A stretch of DNA of 33,917 bases, taken from the NCBI GenBank assembly GCA_964547415.1, contig CAZJNX010000018.1, positions 1 through 33,917 on the forward strand. The letters run 5' to 3'. Below are positions 23,816-31,341 of the stretch, piece by piece. The stretch's first letter is position 1. Each line of letters opens with the position of its first letter. Below the pieces are notes generated by a model that searched no databases, was not told where the DNA came from, and was given only the letters and a program-made list of their open reading frames with translations. Origin of the DNA: CAZJNX01 sp964547415. Lineage in GTDB: Bacteria; Pseudomonadota; Alphaproteobacteria; Rhizobiales; Amorphaceae. The translations under genes and the position numbers were made by a program.

Positions 23816-24485
23816 GCCCTGTCCGCCGGGTGGGCGGCGAAGCGTGGCGCTTCAGGTCGCCCCCGTTCGTCCGGAGCCGGGCAGAGGTTCGCCGGACGGC
23901 CCCCCGCGGCAGGCGCCCTCCATCCCGTCCCGCTTCGTCCCGCACCGGCCGCTCCCGGACGTCCCCCGGAAATTGTCGGGGCGCCGCGCCGGTCCCGTCT
24001 CGCTCTGCGGGCTGCCGTTCGCCCCTCGCACCGGCATCGCCTCCGTTCGATCGCCCCGACCGCGCCCGCGGCCGAGGGACGGTCCCGCCGGCGTCCCGGC
24101 CGCGCGTTTCGCCCCGGGTGACGCCGCCGGAAGGGATTCCGGCGTGGCGGCGCGGGTCACGCGGGCGCCCAGACCGCGGGCGCGATCCCCGCCATCCCAC
24201 CCCTTCGGGGGGCACCGCGCGCGGCTCCGGCACCACCAGCGGGGGCACGCCCCCTGCTGCAGGCGAGCCGCTGCCGCCGCAGGCAGCGGGCGAAGCGGCG
24301 CGGGTGCGGCGTGATCGGGCGCCGCCCACGCCGCGCTGCCATGAACGGGTCCTGAAAGGGCCCCTCAACGGCGGTTCAGCGCGCTCGGGCGAGGTTGGAC
24401 GGGCCGGGGAGACGCCTCCGGCCGAGGCCCGGGAGACGACGCGGCGCCGCGGCGCGCCGCCCGAACCGTTCGAGGAGTGCAAGCG
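23816..24485 (+). other. 670-base intergenic stretch with several hairpins, no convincing gene
   Basis: Open frames cross this stretch on both strands, but none shows a recognisable family or a good start. It contains four clear hairpins: 24125-24144 (CGCCGGAA/TTCCGGCG), 24198-24209 (CCCC-TTCG-GGGG), 24241-24254 (GGGGG/CCCCC) and 24268-24289 (CCGCTGCC/GGCAGCGG). Near 24342-24379 are three TGAAC/CTGAA/GTTCAG half-sites before the next gene. Confidence 0.5.
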
Positions 24486-24845
24486 ATGGCCCGATTTCGA
24501 CCCGTCCGCCTGTTGATGGCCGCGCTCGCGGCCGCCGCCCTGTCCGCCGCCCTGCCGGCGGGTTCCGCCGCGGCCGGTACCCGCGGCCTCCCCGCGGCGG
24601 CCCATCCGGCAGCGGCCCCGGCCCCGATCGTGGCGGTCGGCGGCTACCGGCACCGCCACGCGCCCCGCTGGCACGGCCGGCACTGGCGCGGGAAGGTCTA
24701 CCGTCACCACCCGCGCCATCGCCCCCGCGCCTTCCACCACCGGCGCGGCGTCCGGGTGATCCGCCGCGGGCCGTGCATCGTCCGCATCGTCCGGCCGACC
24801 CGCTACGGCCGCGTGGTGCGCGTCATCGACACCTGCCGCTACTGA
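24486..24845 (+). CDS. Small secreted His/Arg/Tyr-rich protein of unknown function
   Basis: 119 residues. A clear Sec signal peptide spans residues 1-30 (MARFRPVRLLMAALAAAALSA...), with probable cleavage after AAA near residue 30. The mature part is very basic and rich in His, Arg and Tyr (GGYRHRHAPRWHGRHWRGK, YRHHPRHRPRAFHHRRG), then RIVRPTRYGRVVRVIDTCRY with two Cys in the last 45 residues. Short basic proteins of this style are common and unannotated in Rhizobiales; I cannot assign a function. GAGGAG at 24472-24477 precedes the ATG. Periplasmic metal or polyanion binding is possible from composition only. Confidence 0.68.
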   Translation: MARFRPVRLLMAALAAAALSAALPAGSAAAGTRGLPAAAHPAAAPAPIVAVGGYRHRHAPRWHGRHWRGKVYRHHPRHRPRAFHHRRGVRVIRRGPCIVRIVRPTRYGRVVRVIDTCRY

Positions 24846-25223
24846 CGAACGGCAGCCGCCCAGCGGCTCGCCTCGCCCGGGTCGGCCGGGTGCCCCCACC
24901 GGGGCGTTCCGCACCCGCCCGGCCGGTAGTGCTTCGGGGGCCACGGCAGCCCTCTGCCGGTCGGCGCATCGAGCGGCCGGGTCGGCCGCGCGGCGTGGGC
25001 GGGCCGCCGCCTCGTCAACGGACCGGTGGCGTGGCGCAGGGACGCCGGGCGCCGGACGAGCCGCGCCGGGCGCCGGACGCCGGCATGTCTCGCATCGCGG
25101 GAAGCGGCCGCCCGGGCGCCGTGCAGCCGACCCCGACGGGGCGGAGGTTGCGCCTGGAGCGCCAACGCCGAGGCGGCCCGCCAGAGCCTCGCGGCGCGCT
25201 CCGGCGACCGCCGGGGCGGACGC
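24846..25223 (+). other. 378-base intergenic stretch without a supported gene
   Basis: Separates the secreted protein gene from the convergent phaR. A 16-base direct repeat (CGCCGGGCGCCGGACG at 25043-25058 and 25064-25079, period 21) is the only structure noted. No terminator with a T tract is visible for either flanking gene. Confidence 0.45.
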
Positions 25224-25928
25224 TCAGCCGCCGCGGTGCCGGGAGCCGGCGTCGGCCGGCGTCGCCTCCGGGGCGTCGTCCGCCCCGTGCTCCTCGTCGT
25301 GGTCCGGCGTGGCGCCGGGGGCCTCGTGGCGGGGCTCGCGGGCGCGGACTAGCTCGTCGATGCGGGCCTGCATGGCGGCGACCTGGGACTTCAACTCGTC
25401 GAGGTCGCCGGCCGGGGCGCGGGGCGCCTCCGCCTCCGGCGGCGCGTCCTCGCCCTTGCGCTCCCCGGCCGTCTCCGCCCCGTGGAACGGCATGAACATG
25501 CGCATGGACCGCTCGAACAGCTCCATGTTTCGCCGCGCCTGCTCCTCCATGGCCTGGACCGCGCCCGGGCCGAACGTGCCCTCGAGGCGCGCGCGCATGC
25601 GCTCCTGCTCGCGGATGAAGTTGCCGAGGGAGTGCTCGAGGAAGGGTGGCACCAGCGTCTGCATGCTGTCGCCGTAAAGGCGGATCAGCTGCCGCAGGAA
25701 CGTGGTCGGGAGCAGGTTGTGCCCCTTGCTCTCCGCGTCGAAGATGATCTGCGTCAGCACCGTCCGGGTGATGTCCTCGCCCGAGCGGGCGTCGCGCACC
25801 ACGAAGTCTTCCCCCGCCCGCACCATGGCGGCGAGGTCCTCCAGCGTGACGTAGGAGCTGGTGCCGGTGTTGTAGAGCCGCCGGTTGGCGTACTTCTTAA
25901 TCACGACCGGGGTCTGGTGGTTCGCCAT
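25224..25928 (-). CDS. phaR: PHB synthesis repressor PhaR
   Basis: Regulator that senses PHB granules and represses phasin and PHB genes. 234 residues. The N-terminal DNA-binding domain (about 8-70) has the hallmark VIKKYANRRLYNTGTSSYVTLEDLA and GEDITRTVLTQIIFDAE. A second domain at about 75-120 (LLPTTFLRQLIRLYGDSMQTLVPPFLE) is the PHB-associated part. The C-terminal third is a probable coiled coil (DLDELKSQVAAMQARIDELVRA) plus an acidic tail ending HRGG. It is divergent from phaA with 237 bases between them, the usual alphaproteobacterial arrangement. The ATG at 25928 matches the conserved start. Confidence 0.95.
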   Translation of the reverse strand: MANHQTPVVIKKYANRRLYNTGTSSYVTLEDLAAMVRAGEDFVVRDARSGEDITRTVLTQIIFDAESKGHNLLPTTFLRQLIRLYGDSMQTLVPPFLEHSLGNFIREQERMRARLEGTFGPGAVQAMEEQARRNMELFERSMRMFMPFHGAETAGERKGEDAPPEAEAPRAPAGDLDELKSQVAAMQARIDELVRAREPRHEAPGATPDHDEEHGADDAPEATPADAGSRHRGG

Positions 25929-26017
25929 GTCGTCGCTCTCCGACCCCTCTGGCATTGCCGCGCGCGGCCCGCCCCGTCGCCCGGAGGGCACGCGCTCCCG
26001 CGCCGGGCCCCCGCACC

Positions 26018-26047
26018 TTACTAGCGTCAACGGCGCGCCCCGTCCAA
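26018..26047 (-). promoter_or_regulatory. Possible promoter of phaR
   Basis: Minus strand TTGGAC (26047-26042), an 18-base spacer and TAGTAA (26023-26018), about 90 bases before the phaR start. It lies back to back with the phaA promoter candidate. Confidence 0.33.
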
Positions 26048-26055
26048 GAGATCGG

Positions 26056-26084
26056 TTGACACGCCGCGAGGGCCCGGCGACTAG
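26056..26084 (+). promoter_or_regulatory. Probable promoter of phaA
   Basis: TTGACA at 26056-26061 (exact -35), 17-base spacer, GACTAG at 26079-26084, about 80 bases before the phaA ATG. Good -35 and weak -10. Its -35 lies only nine bases from the phaR -35, so one bound repressor could affect both. Confidence 0.42.
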
Positions 26085-26165
26085 TCGCAGGCATCGGGCG
26101 CCCCGTGGCCCGACCGCGGGGGCGCCGGACGGTCCGTCCGATCCAGCCCACGAGGACTTGCATCC

Positions 26166-27347
26166 ATGAGCCCAGACGACATCGTCATCGTCGCCGCCGC
26201 GCGCACGCCGGTCGGCGCGTTCAACGGCGCCTTCGCCACGACGCCGGCCGCCAGCCTCGGCGCCGTCGCCATTTCCGCCGCGCTCGAGCGGGCGGGCGTT
26301 TCCGCCGAGGACGTCGACGAGGTGATCCTGGGCCAGGTGCTCACCGCCGCCCAGGGCATGAACCCGGCCCGCCAGGCCGCCATGATGGCCGGCGTCCCGA
26401 AGGACAAGACCGCCTGGGGCCTCAACCAGGTGTGCGGCTCGGGCCTGCGCGCGGTCTGCCTCGGCATGCAGCAGATCGCCGTCGGCGACGCGGACGTCAT
26501 CGTGGCCGGCGGGCAGGAGAACATGACCCTGTCGCCCCATGCCGCGCACCTGCGCGCGGGCCACAAGATGGGCGACTACGCCATGATCGACACCATGATC
26601 AAGGACGGCCTGTGGGACCACTTCAACGGCTACCACATGGGCACCACGGCCGAGAACGTCGCCCGTGAGTGGCAAATCACCCGCGAGACCCAGGACACCT
26701 TCGCCGTCGCCTCCCAGAACAAGGCCGAGGCGGCGCAGAAGGCCGGCCGCTTCAAGGACGAGATCGCGCCCGTCACCGTCAGGACCCGCAAGGGCGAGAC
26801 GGTCGTCGAGGACGACGAGTACATCCGCCACGGGGTGACGATGGACTCGGTCGCCAAGCTGCGCCCGGCCTTCGACAAGGAAGGCACGGTGACGGCGGGC
26901 AACGCCTCGGGCATCAACGACGGCGCGTCGGTGGTCGTCCTCATGAAGCGCTCTGAGGCGGAGAAGCGCGGGTGCGAGCCGATCGCGGCCATCGCCTCCT
27001 GGGCGACGGCGGGCGTCGACCCGAAGGTGATGGGCACGGGGCCGATCCCCGCTTCCCGCAAGGCGCTCGACAAGGCGGGCTGGGAGGTTTCCGACCTCGA
27101 CCTCGTGGAGGCGAACGAGGCCTTCGCCGCCCAGGCCTGCGCGGTCAACGCCGACATGGGCTGGCCCGACGACATCGTGAACGTGAACGGCGGCGCCATC
27201 GCCATCGGCCATCCGATCGGCGCCTCGGGCAACCGCGTCCTCGTCACGCTCCTCCACGAGATGAAGCGGCGGGACGCGAGGAAGGGCCTCGCCACCCTGT
27301 GCATCGGCGGCGGCATGGGCGTCGCCATGTGCGTGGAGCGCGGCTGA
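26166..27347 (+). CDS. phaA: Acetyl-CoA acetyltransferase (beta-ketothiolase)
   Basis: Condenses two acetyl-CoA to acetoacetyl-CoA, the first step of PHB synthesis. 393 residues, the normal size. The nucleophile Cys90 lies in LNQVCGSGLRAV; GGAIAIGHPIGASG supplies the His and CIGGGMGVAMCVE the second Cys near the end, the full type II thiolase set. Start MSPDDIVIVAAARTPVGAFNG agrees with the family. It is the first gene of a phaA-patatin-phaB row on the plus strand and faces phaR across a shared regulatory region. Confidence 0.96.
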   Translation: MSPDDIVIVAAARTPVGAFNGAFATTPAASLGAVAISAALERAGVSAEDVDEVILGQVLTAAQGMNPARQAAMMAGVPKDKTAWGLNQVCGSGLRAVCLGMQQIAVGDADVIVAGGQENMTLSPHAAHLRAGHKMGDYAMIDTMIKDGLWDHFNGYHMGTTAENVAREWQITRETQDTFAVASQNKAEAAQKAGRFKDEIAPVTVRTRKGETVVEDDEYIRHGVTMDSVAKLRPAFDKEGTVTAGNASGINDGASVVVLMKRSEAEKRGCEPIAAIASWATAGVDPKVMGTGPIPASRKALDKAGWEVSDLDLVEANEAFAAQACAVNADMGWPDDIVNVNGGAIAIGHPIGASGNRVLVTLLHEMKRRDARKGLATLCIGGGMGVAMCVERG

Positions 27348-27372
27348 CGGCGCCGTCGGGCCGGACCGTCCG

Positions 27373-28238
27373 GTGGCCGCCGCGGCGCCCCGCTTCGATG
27401 CCGTCGTCTTCTCGGGCGGCGGCACCCGCTGCTTCTGGCACGGCGGGTTCTGCGAGGTCGTGGCGCCGGCCATCGGCCTTTCGCCGGCCCACGTGGCGGC
27501 CGTAAGCGGCGGCGCCCTGTCGGCCGCCGCCTTCGTCGGTGGGCGGGAGGAGACGCTCCTTTCCGTGATGGGCGAGGCGTTCGAGCGGCTCGACCACAAC
27601 GTGCGCCCGCACAAGCTCCTCGAGGACGGGAAGGCGACGCCCCACCAGCGCACCTACGGGAAGGTTGTCGCCGCGACGCTGGACGAGGAGGCCTGCCGGC
27701 GGATCGCCGACGGGCCCACCTTCGAGGTCCTCCTGTCCCATCCGCCCTCCCGCCGCCTGCCGCGGCTTTCCACCTATGCCGCCATGGCCGCCTACGGGCT
27801 CGAGCTCAAGGTTCGCTCCACGCCCCACATGGACTGGCCCGACCGGCTCGGGATGCGCCACACCCTGGTGGACGCCCGCGCCGCGGCGCGGGAGGGCCGG
27901 CTCGTCGCCCTCGTCTGTGCGGCCGCCACGATCCCGCCTGTCTTCGACATCGACCTGTGGGAGGGGGAGCAAGTGGTCGACGGGGGCATGTCCTCGAAGG
28001 CTCCCTTGCCGGACCGGGACCTGCGGAACGCCCTCGTCCTGCTCACCCGGCGCTTCCGCAACCTGCCGGCCCACGCGAACCGGACCTACGTGATGCCGTC
28101 GGAGGAGACGCCGGCCGACAAGATCGACTTCACGAGCCGCCGGAAGATCGAGGCGACCTGGGACGCGGGGACGGCCGACGCTTCCTCGAGCAGAACGGGA
28201 TCCGGTCCGGCGGCCGGGAGGGTCGCACGTCCGCCTGA
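27373..28238 (+). CDS. Patatin-like phospholipase/esterase, frameshifted near its 3' end
   Basis: A patatin-fold serine hydrolase of about 288 residues. It has the glycine-rich oxyanion motif FSGGGTRCFWHGGF at about 13-26, the nucleophile elbow AVSGGALSA (A-x-S-x-G) and the dyad Asp in QVVDGGMSSKAP. The GTG start is 25 bases after phaA. Near 28167-28170 (GGGG) the frame appears to have lost one base. Restoring it gives GDGRRFLEQNGIRS and a stop at 28236-28238; unrestored, the frame runs without a stop into and through phaB. The substrate could be a lipid, a PHB-granule component or an acyl-CoA; no experimental relative is known to me. The missing base affects only the last ~22 residues. Confidence 0.78.
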
Positions 28239-28305
28239 GGGGGCGGGCGCGAACGCCGCCCGCCCGGGCGGCAGGGAACGAAAGACGCCATTCAAGGAGG
28301 AAACG

Positions 28306-29034
28306 ATGGCTCGGACAGCACTCGTCACCGGTGGAACGCGCGGGATCGGCGCGGCGATCTCCGTCGCGCTGAAGGAGGCGGGCCACACGGTGGTCGCCAA
28401 CTACGCCGGCAACGACGAGAAGGCGGCCGCCTTCAAGGCCGAGACGGGCATCCACGTGGAGAAGTTCGACGTGGGCGACGTGGAGGCGTGTGCCCAAAGG
28501 CTGAAGGCGATCGAGGCGGAGGTCGGGCCCATCGACGTCCTCGTCAACAACGCCGGCATCACGCGGGACGCCACCTTCCACCGCATGACCTTCCAGCAGT
28601 GGTCGGAGGTCATCAACACCAACCTCAACTCTCTGTTCGCCGTCACGCAGCCGCTCATCAACGGGATGCGCGACCGCGGCTGGGGTCGCATCGTCAACAT
28701 CTCGTCCATCAACGGCCAGAAGGGGCAGGTGGGTCAGTCGAACTACTCGGCCGCCAAGGCCGGCGTCATCGGCTTCACAAAGGCGCTCGCCCAGGAGAAC
28801 GCCAAGAAGGGCATCACGGCGAACGTGATCTGCCCGGGCTACATCAACACCGACATGGTGGCCGCGGTCCCCGAGAAGGTGCTCGAGGGGATCATCGCGA
28901 CGATACCGGTGGGTCGCCTCGGCGAGGCGAGCGAGATCGCCCACCTCGTGCGCTACCTCGCCTCCGACGAGGCGGCCTTCATGACGGGGGCGGTCCTCAC
29001 CATCAACGGCGCCCAGTACATCGCCAACGGCTGA
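28306..29034 (+). CDS. phaB: Acetoacetyl-CoA reductase
   Basis: NADPH-dependent reduction of acetoacetyl-CoA to (R)-3-hydroxybutyryl-CoA. 242 residues, SDR fold: TGGTRGIG at 8-15, NNAG at 81-84, NISSINGQKGQVGQSNY with Tyr148 and Lys151. NISSINGQKGQ.GQSNYSAAKAG is the PhaB/FabG1-type wording. The ATG is preceded by a textbook AAGGAGG (28294-28300), which fixes this start even though an upstream frame runs in phase. The PHA synthase gene phaC is not in the window. Confidence 0.95.
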   Translation: MARTALVTGGTRGIGAAISVALKEAGHTVVANYAGNDEKAAAFKAETGIHVEKFDVGDVEACAQRLKAIEAEVGPIDVLVNNAGITRDATFHRMTFQQWSEVINTNLNSLFAVTQPLINGMRDRGWGRIVNISSINGQKGQVGQSNYSAAKAGVIGFTKALAQENAKKGITANVICPGYINTDMVAAVPEKVLEGIIATIPVGRLGEASEIAHLVRYLASDEAAFMTGAVLTINGAQYIANG

Positions 29035-29052
29035 CGTCGCCGGGGGCCGCGC

Positions 29053-29081
29053 GCCCCCGCCTTCCGCCCGAGGGCGGGGGC
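29053..29081 (+). terminator. GC-rich hairpin between convergent phaB and ispA
   Basis: Arms GCCCCCGCC (29053-29061) and GGCGGGGGC (29073-29081) pair perfectly around an 11-base loop. A second hairpin (GGCCGCC at 29079-29085 with GGCGGCC at 29092-29098) overlaps it and would serve the ispA side. Neither has a T tract. Confidence 0.5.
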
Positions 29082-29099
29082 CGCCTGGCCGGGCGGCCG

Positions 29100-30086
29100 T
29101 CAGGAGGTGCGGTGCGCGACGAAACGGGCGGCGGCGAGAAGGACGTCCGCCCGCTCGCCGAACGGGCCGAGCTCGTCCTCGGCGGCGGCGACGAGGCGCG
29201 TGAGCTCGGCCCGCGCCCCGTCGACGCCCCACAGGCGAGCGAGGGTCGCCTTGCCCGCCGCGTCGTCCTTGCCGGTACGCTTCCCCGTCGCGGTTTGCGA
29301 GCCCGACACGTCGAGGAGGTCGTCCGCCAGCTGGAAGGCGGCCCCGACCGTGGCGCCGTAGCGGGTGAGGCGGGCGACGTCCGCCTCGTCCGCGCCCGCG
29401 AGCAGCGCCCCCGCCTCACAGGAGGCGCGGATGAGGGCGCCCGTCTTCATGCGCTGCAGGCGGGCGACGGCCTGCGCGTCCACCCGCGCCCCCGCGAGGG
29501 CCGGGTTGAGGTCGAGGAACTGGCCGCCCACCATGCCCGAAAAGCCCGCCGCGGACGCGAGGCAGGCGACGAGCCGCGCCCGCGCCCGCTCGTCCGCGGG
29601 CGGGGGGAGGGTGGCGAGCGTCTCGAAGGCGCGGGCCTGCAGCCCGTCCCCCACCAGGATCGCCGTCGCCTCGTCGTAGGCCCGGTGGACCGTCGGCAGG
29701 CCGCGCCTCAGGTCGTCGTCGTCCATCGCGGGCAGGTCGTCGTGGACGAGGCTGTAGCAGTGCAGGAGCTCGAAGGCGGCGGCCGCCTCCACCACGTGCT
29801 CGCCCTCCACCCCGAACAGCCGCGCCCCCTCGATCACGAGGAACGGGCGGAAGCGCTTGCCTCCACCGAGGACGGCGTGGCGCGTCGCCTCCACGAGGCG
29901 CGGCGGCACCGGCTCGCCCGGTCCGCGGGGCGGGGTTTCCGCCACGAGGCGGGCGAGGACGGGCTCGACCGCCTCGCGCACGGCCTTGAGCCTGTTGCCG
30001 AGCGTCTCGTCGGCGCCCGTGGCGGAGCTGTCGGAGCTGTCGGAGCTGTCGGAGCTGTCGGAGCGGGTGGCGGCGGTCGGTCCCAT
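29100..30086 (-). CDS. ispA: Polyprenyl (farnesyl/geranylgeranyl) diphosphate synthase
   Basis: Condenses IPP with DMAPP/GPP to make farnesyl (or longer) diphosphate, feeding undecaprenyl-P, quinones and hopanoids or carotenoids. 328 residues. First Asp-rich motif VHDDLPAMDDDD (D116-D122 region), GGKRFRP at 75-81, the GGQFLDL-type motif near 187-193, and second Asp-rich motif FQLADDLLD (D255, D256, D259). The chain starts with a ~30-residue non-conserved tail containing a repetitive DSSDSSDSSDSS stretch. FPP is the likeliest product; chain length is not certain from sequence. Convergent with phaB and divergent from mtgA (about 116 bases apart). Start ATG at 30086. Confidence 0.92.
   Translation of the reverse strand: MGPTAATRSDSSDSSDSSDSSATGADETLGNRLKAVREAVEPVLARLVAETPPRGPGEPVPPRLVEATRHAVLGGGKRFRPFLVIEGARLFGVEGEHVVEAAAAFELLHCYSLVHDDLPAMDDDDLRRGLPTVHRAYDEATAILVGDGLQARAFETLATLPPPADERARARLVACLASAAGFSGMVGGQFLDLNPALAGARVDAQAVARLQRMKTGALIRASCEAGALLAGADEADVARLTRYGATVGAAFQLADDLLDVSGSQTATGKRTGKDDAAGKATLARLWGVDGARAELTRLVAAAEDELGPFGERADVLLAAARFVAHRTS
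30023..30064. repeat. 9-bp tandem repeat in the ispA coding region
   Basis: Four exact copies of CGGAGCTGT (30023-30058) plus a partial fifth CGGAGC. It encodes the Asp/Ser tract at about residues 9-22 of IspA. Copy-number change would keep the frame, so it would alter tail length rather than switch the gene off. Confidence 0.92.
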
Positions 30087-30202
30087 GGGCTGTCCCGGAG
30101 CGTGGTCGCGGCCGCCTCGACGGGCGGCCCGTTCGAGCGGTAGCAAGGCGGCCGGGCGGTGTCGACGGTCGGCGCGCCCCTGTGGGCGAGGGAGCGGGAC
30201 GG

Positions 30203-30898
30203 GTGGCACGGCGCACGTGGCCGAGATGGCGGACGAGGCTCGCCGTCGGGGTTCTCCTGGCGCTTCTCGTCGGCGGCCCGCTCGCCGTCCTCGTCTCCTT
30301 CGCGGTGCGCGACCCGCCCTCGACGCTGATCGGGCTCCTGGAGCGGTCGGGCCGCCGGGCGCGGCAGGACTGGGTGCCGCTCGAGGCCATCGCGCCCGCG
30401 CTGCAGCGCGCGGTGATCCTTTCGGAGGACGCGCGCTTCTGCCTCCACTACGGGGTCGACCTCAGGCAGCTGAGGATCGTGCTGGAGGAACTCGTGGAGG
30501 GCGGGCGGGTGCGCGGGGCGAGCACCATCACCATGCAGGTGGTCAAGAACACGCTCCTGTGGCCGGACCAGAGCTACCTGAGAAAGGCGATCGAGATCCC
30601 GCTCGCGGTGGTGCTCGACCTCTTGCTGTCGAAGGACCGGATCCTCGAGATCTACCTCAACGTCGCCCAGATGGGGCCGGGCGTGTTCGGCGCCGAGGCG
30701 GCGGCCCGGTATCACTTCGGTGTCCCGGCGGCGGCGCTCGATCCCGGGCAGGCGGCGCTCCTCGCCGCGACCCTGCCGAGCCCCGGCGTGCGCGATCCTG
30801 CCCGGCCCGGCCCTCGCCAGCGCGCCCAGGCCGCGCGGGTCGAGCGGGAGCTGCCGCGCTCGGCCTGGCTGTTCGCCTGCCTGGAGCCAGCGCCCTGA
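30203..30898 (+). CDS. mtgA: Monofunctional biosynthetic peptidoglycan transglycosylase
   Basis: Polymerises lipid II glycan strands in the periplasm (GT51 family). 231 residues: short basic cytosolic start, one transmembrane anchor at about 13-37 (RLAVGVLLALLVGGPLAVLVSF), then the catalytic domain with LQRAVILSEDARFCLHYGVD (catalytic Glu and the ExxFxxHxG pattern), RGASTITMQVVKNTLLW, and SKDRILEIYLNVAQMGPGVFGAEAAARYHFG. No transpeptidase domain. GTG 30203 is chosen because GAGGGAG at 30188-30194 sits eight bases upstream; GTG 30182 is in frame but poorer. It lies upstream of rpmF. Confidence 0.93.
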   Translation: MARRTWPRWRTRLAVGVLLALLVGGPLAVLVSFAVRDPPSTLIGLLERSGRRARQDWVPLEAIAPALQRAVILSEDARFCLHYGVDLRQLRIVLEELVEGGRVRGASTITMQVVKNTLLWPDQSYLRKAIEIPLAVVLDLLLSKDRILEIYLNVAQMGPGVFGAEAAARYHFGVPAAALDPGQAALLAATLPSPGVRDPARPGPRQRAQAARVERELPRSAWLFACLEPAP

Positions 30899-31062
30899 CC
30901 CGCCCCGAGGGGCTTGCATTGCCGGGCTGCCGAGGGTATCTGACGGGTCCTCCGGGGACGACGCGTCCGCCGGACGATCATGTTTTGCCCGCCAGTGCCG
31001 GCCGTTGACGCGGCGACGGGTTGCCGGACCGCCGCCCGGCATTGCTGTGGGGTGGCCGACCG

Positions 31063-31098
31063 GCCGCGCCGGGGCGTCCAGCCGCGCCGGGGCATCCA
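31063..31098 (+). repeat. 18-bp tandem duplication upstream of rpmF
   Basis: GCCGCGCCGGGGCGTCCA (31063-31080) is followed directly by a copy with one change (31081-31098). It sits 58 bases before rpmF within the 257-base mtgA-rpmF spacer, probably a slippage duplication. Confidence 0.75.
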
Positions 31099-31155
31099 TT
31101 TGCGGGATCGAGACGGCCCTCCCCGGGCGAGGGGGCGGCCGGCAGGGAGAAGACG

Positions 31156-31341
31156 ATGGCCGTTCCGAAGCGCAAGGTGACGCGGATGAAGCGGGGTTTC
31201 CGCCGCTCCGCCGATGGCCTGAAGGCGCCCACCTACGTCGAGGACAAGGATTCGGGCGAGCTCCGTCGCCCCCACCACATCGACCTGAAGACCGGCCGCT
31301 ACCGCGGCCGCCAGGTCCTGAAGGTGGACGACGAGGACTGA
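31156..31341 (+). CDS. rpmF: 50S ribosomal protein L32
   Basis: Small structural protein of the large ribosomal subunit. 61 residues, starting MAVPKRKVTRMKRGFRRSAD and followed by LKAPTYVEDKDSGELRRPHHIDL and GRYRGRQVLK, unmistakable alphaproteobacterial L32. The zinc-binding Cys of some L32 paralogues are absent, as usual in this group. GGGAGA lies six bases before the ATG. The mtgA-rpmF neighbourhood is common in Rhizobiales, but the 257-base gap suggests a separate promoter. Confidence 0.97.
   Translation: MAVPKRKVTRMKRGFRRSADGLKAPTYVEDKDSGELRRPHHIDLKTGRYRGRQVLKVDDED

Noticed and set aside
23830..24516. A 228-codon plus-strand frame in the gap after lolD
   Set aside because: Composition is Arg/Pro/Gly low complexity, it has no recognisable family or ribosome-binding site, and it overlaps the start of the signal-peptide protein.
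25929..26165. A PhaR operator in the phaR-phaA gap
   Set aside because: No clear TGC-rich inverted site of the kind described for Paracoccus/Rhodobacter PhaR was visible, so none is annotated.
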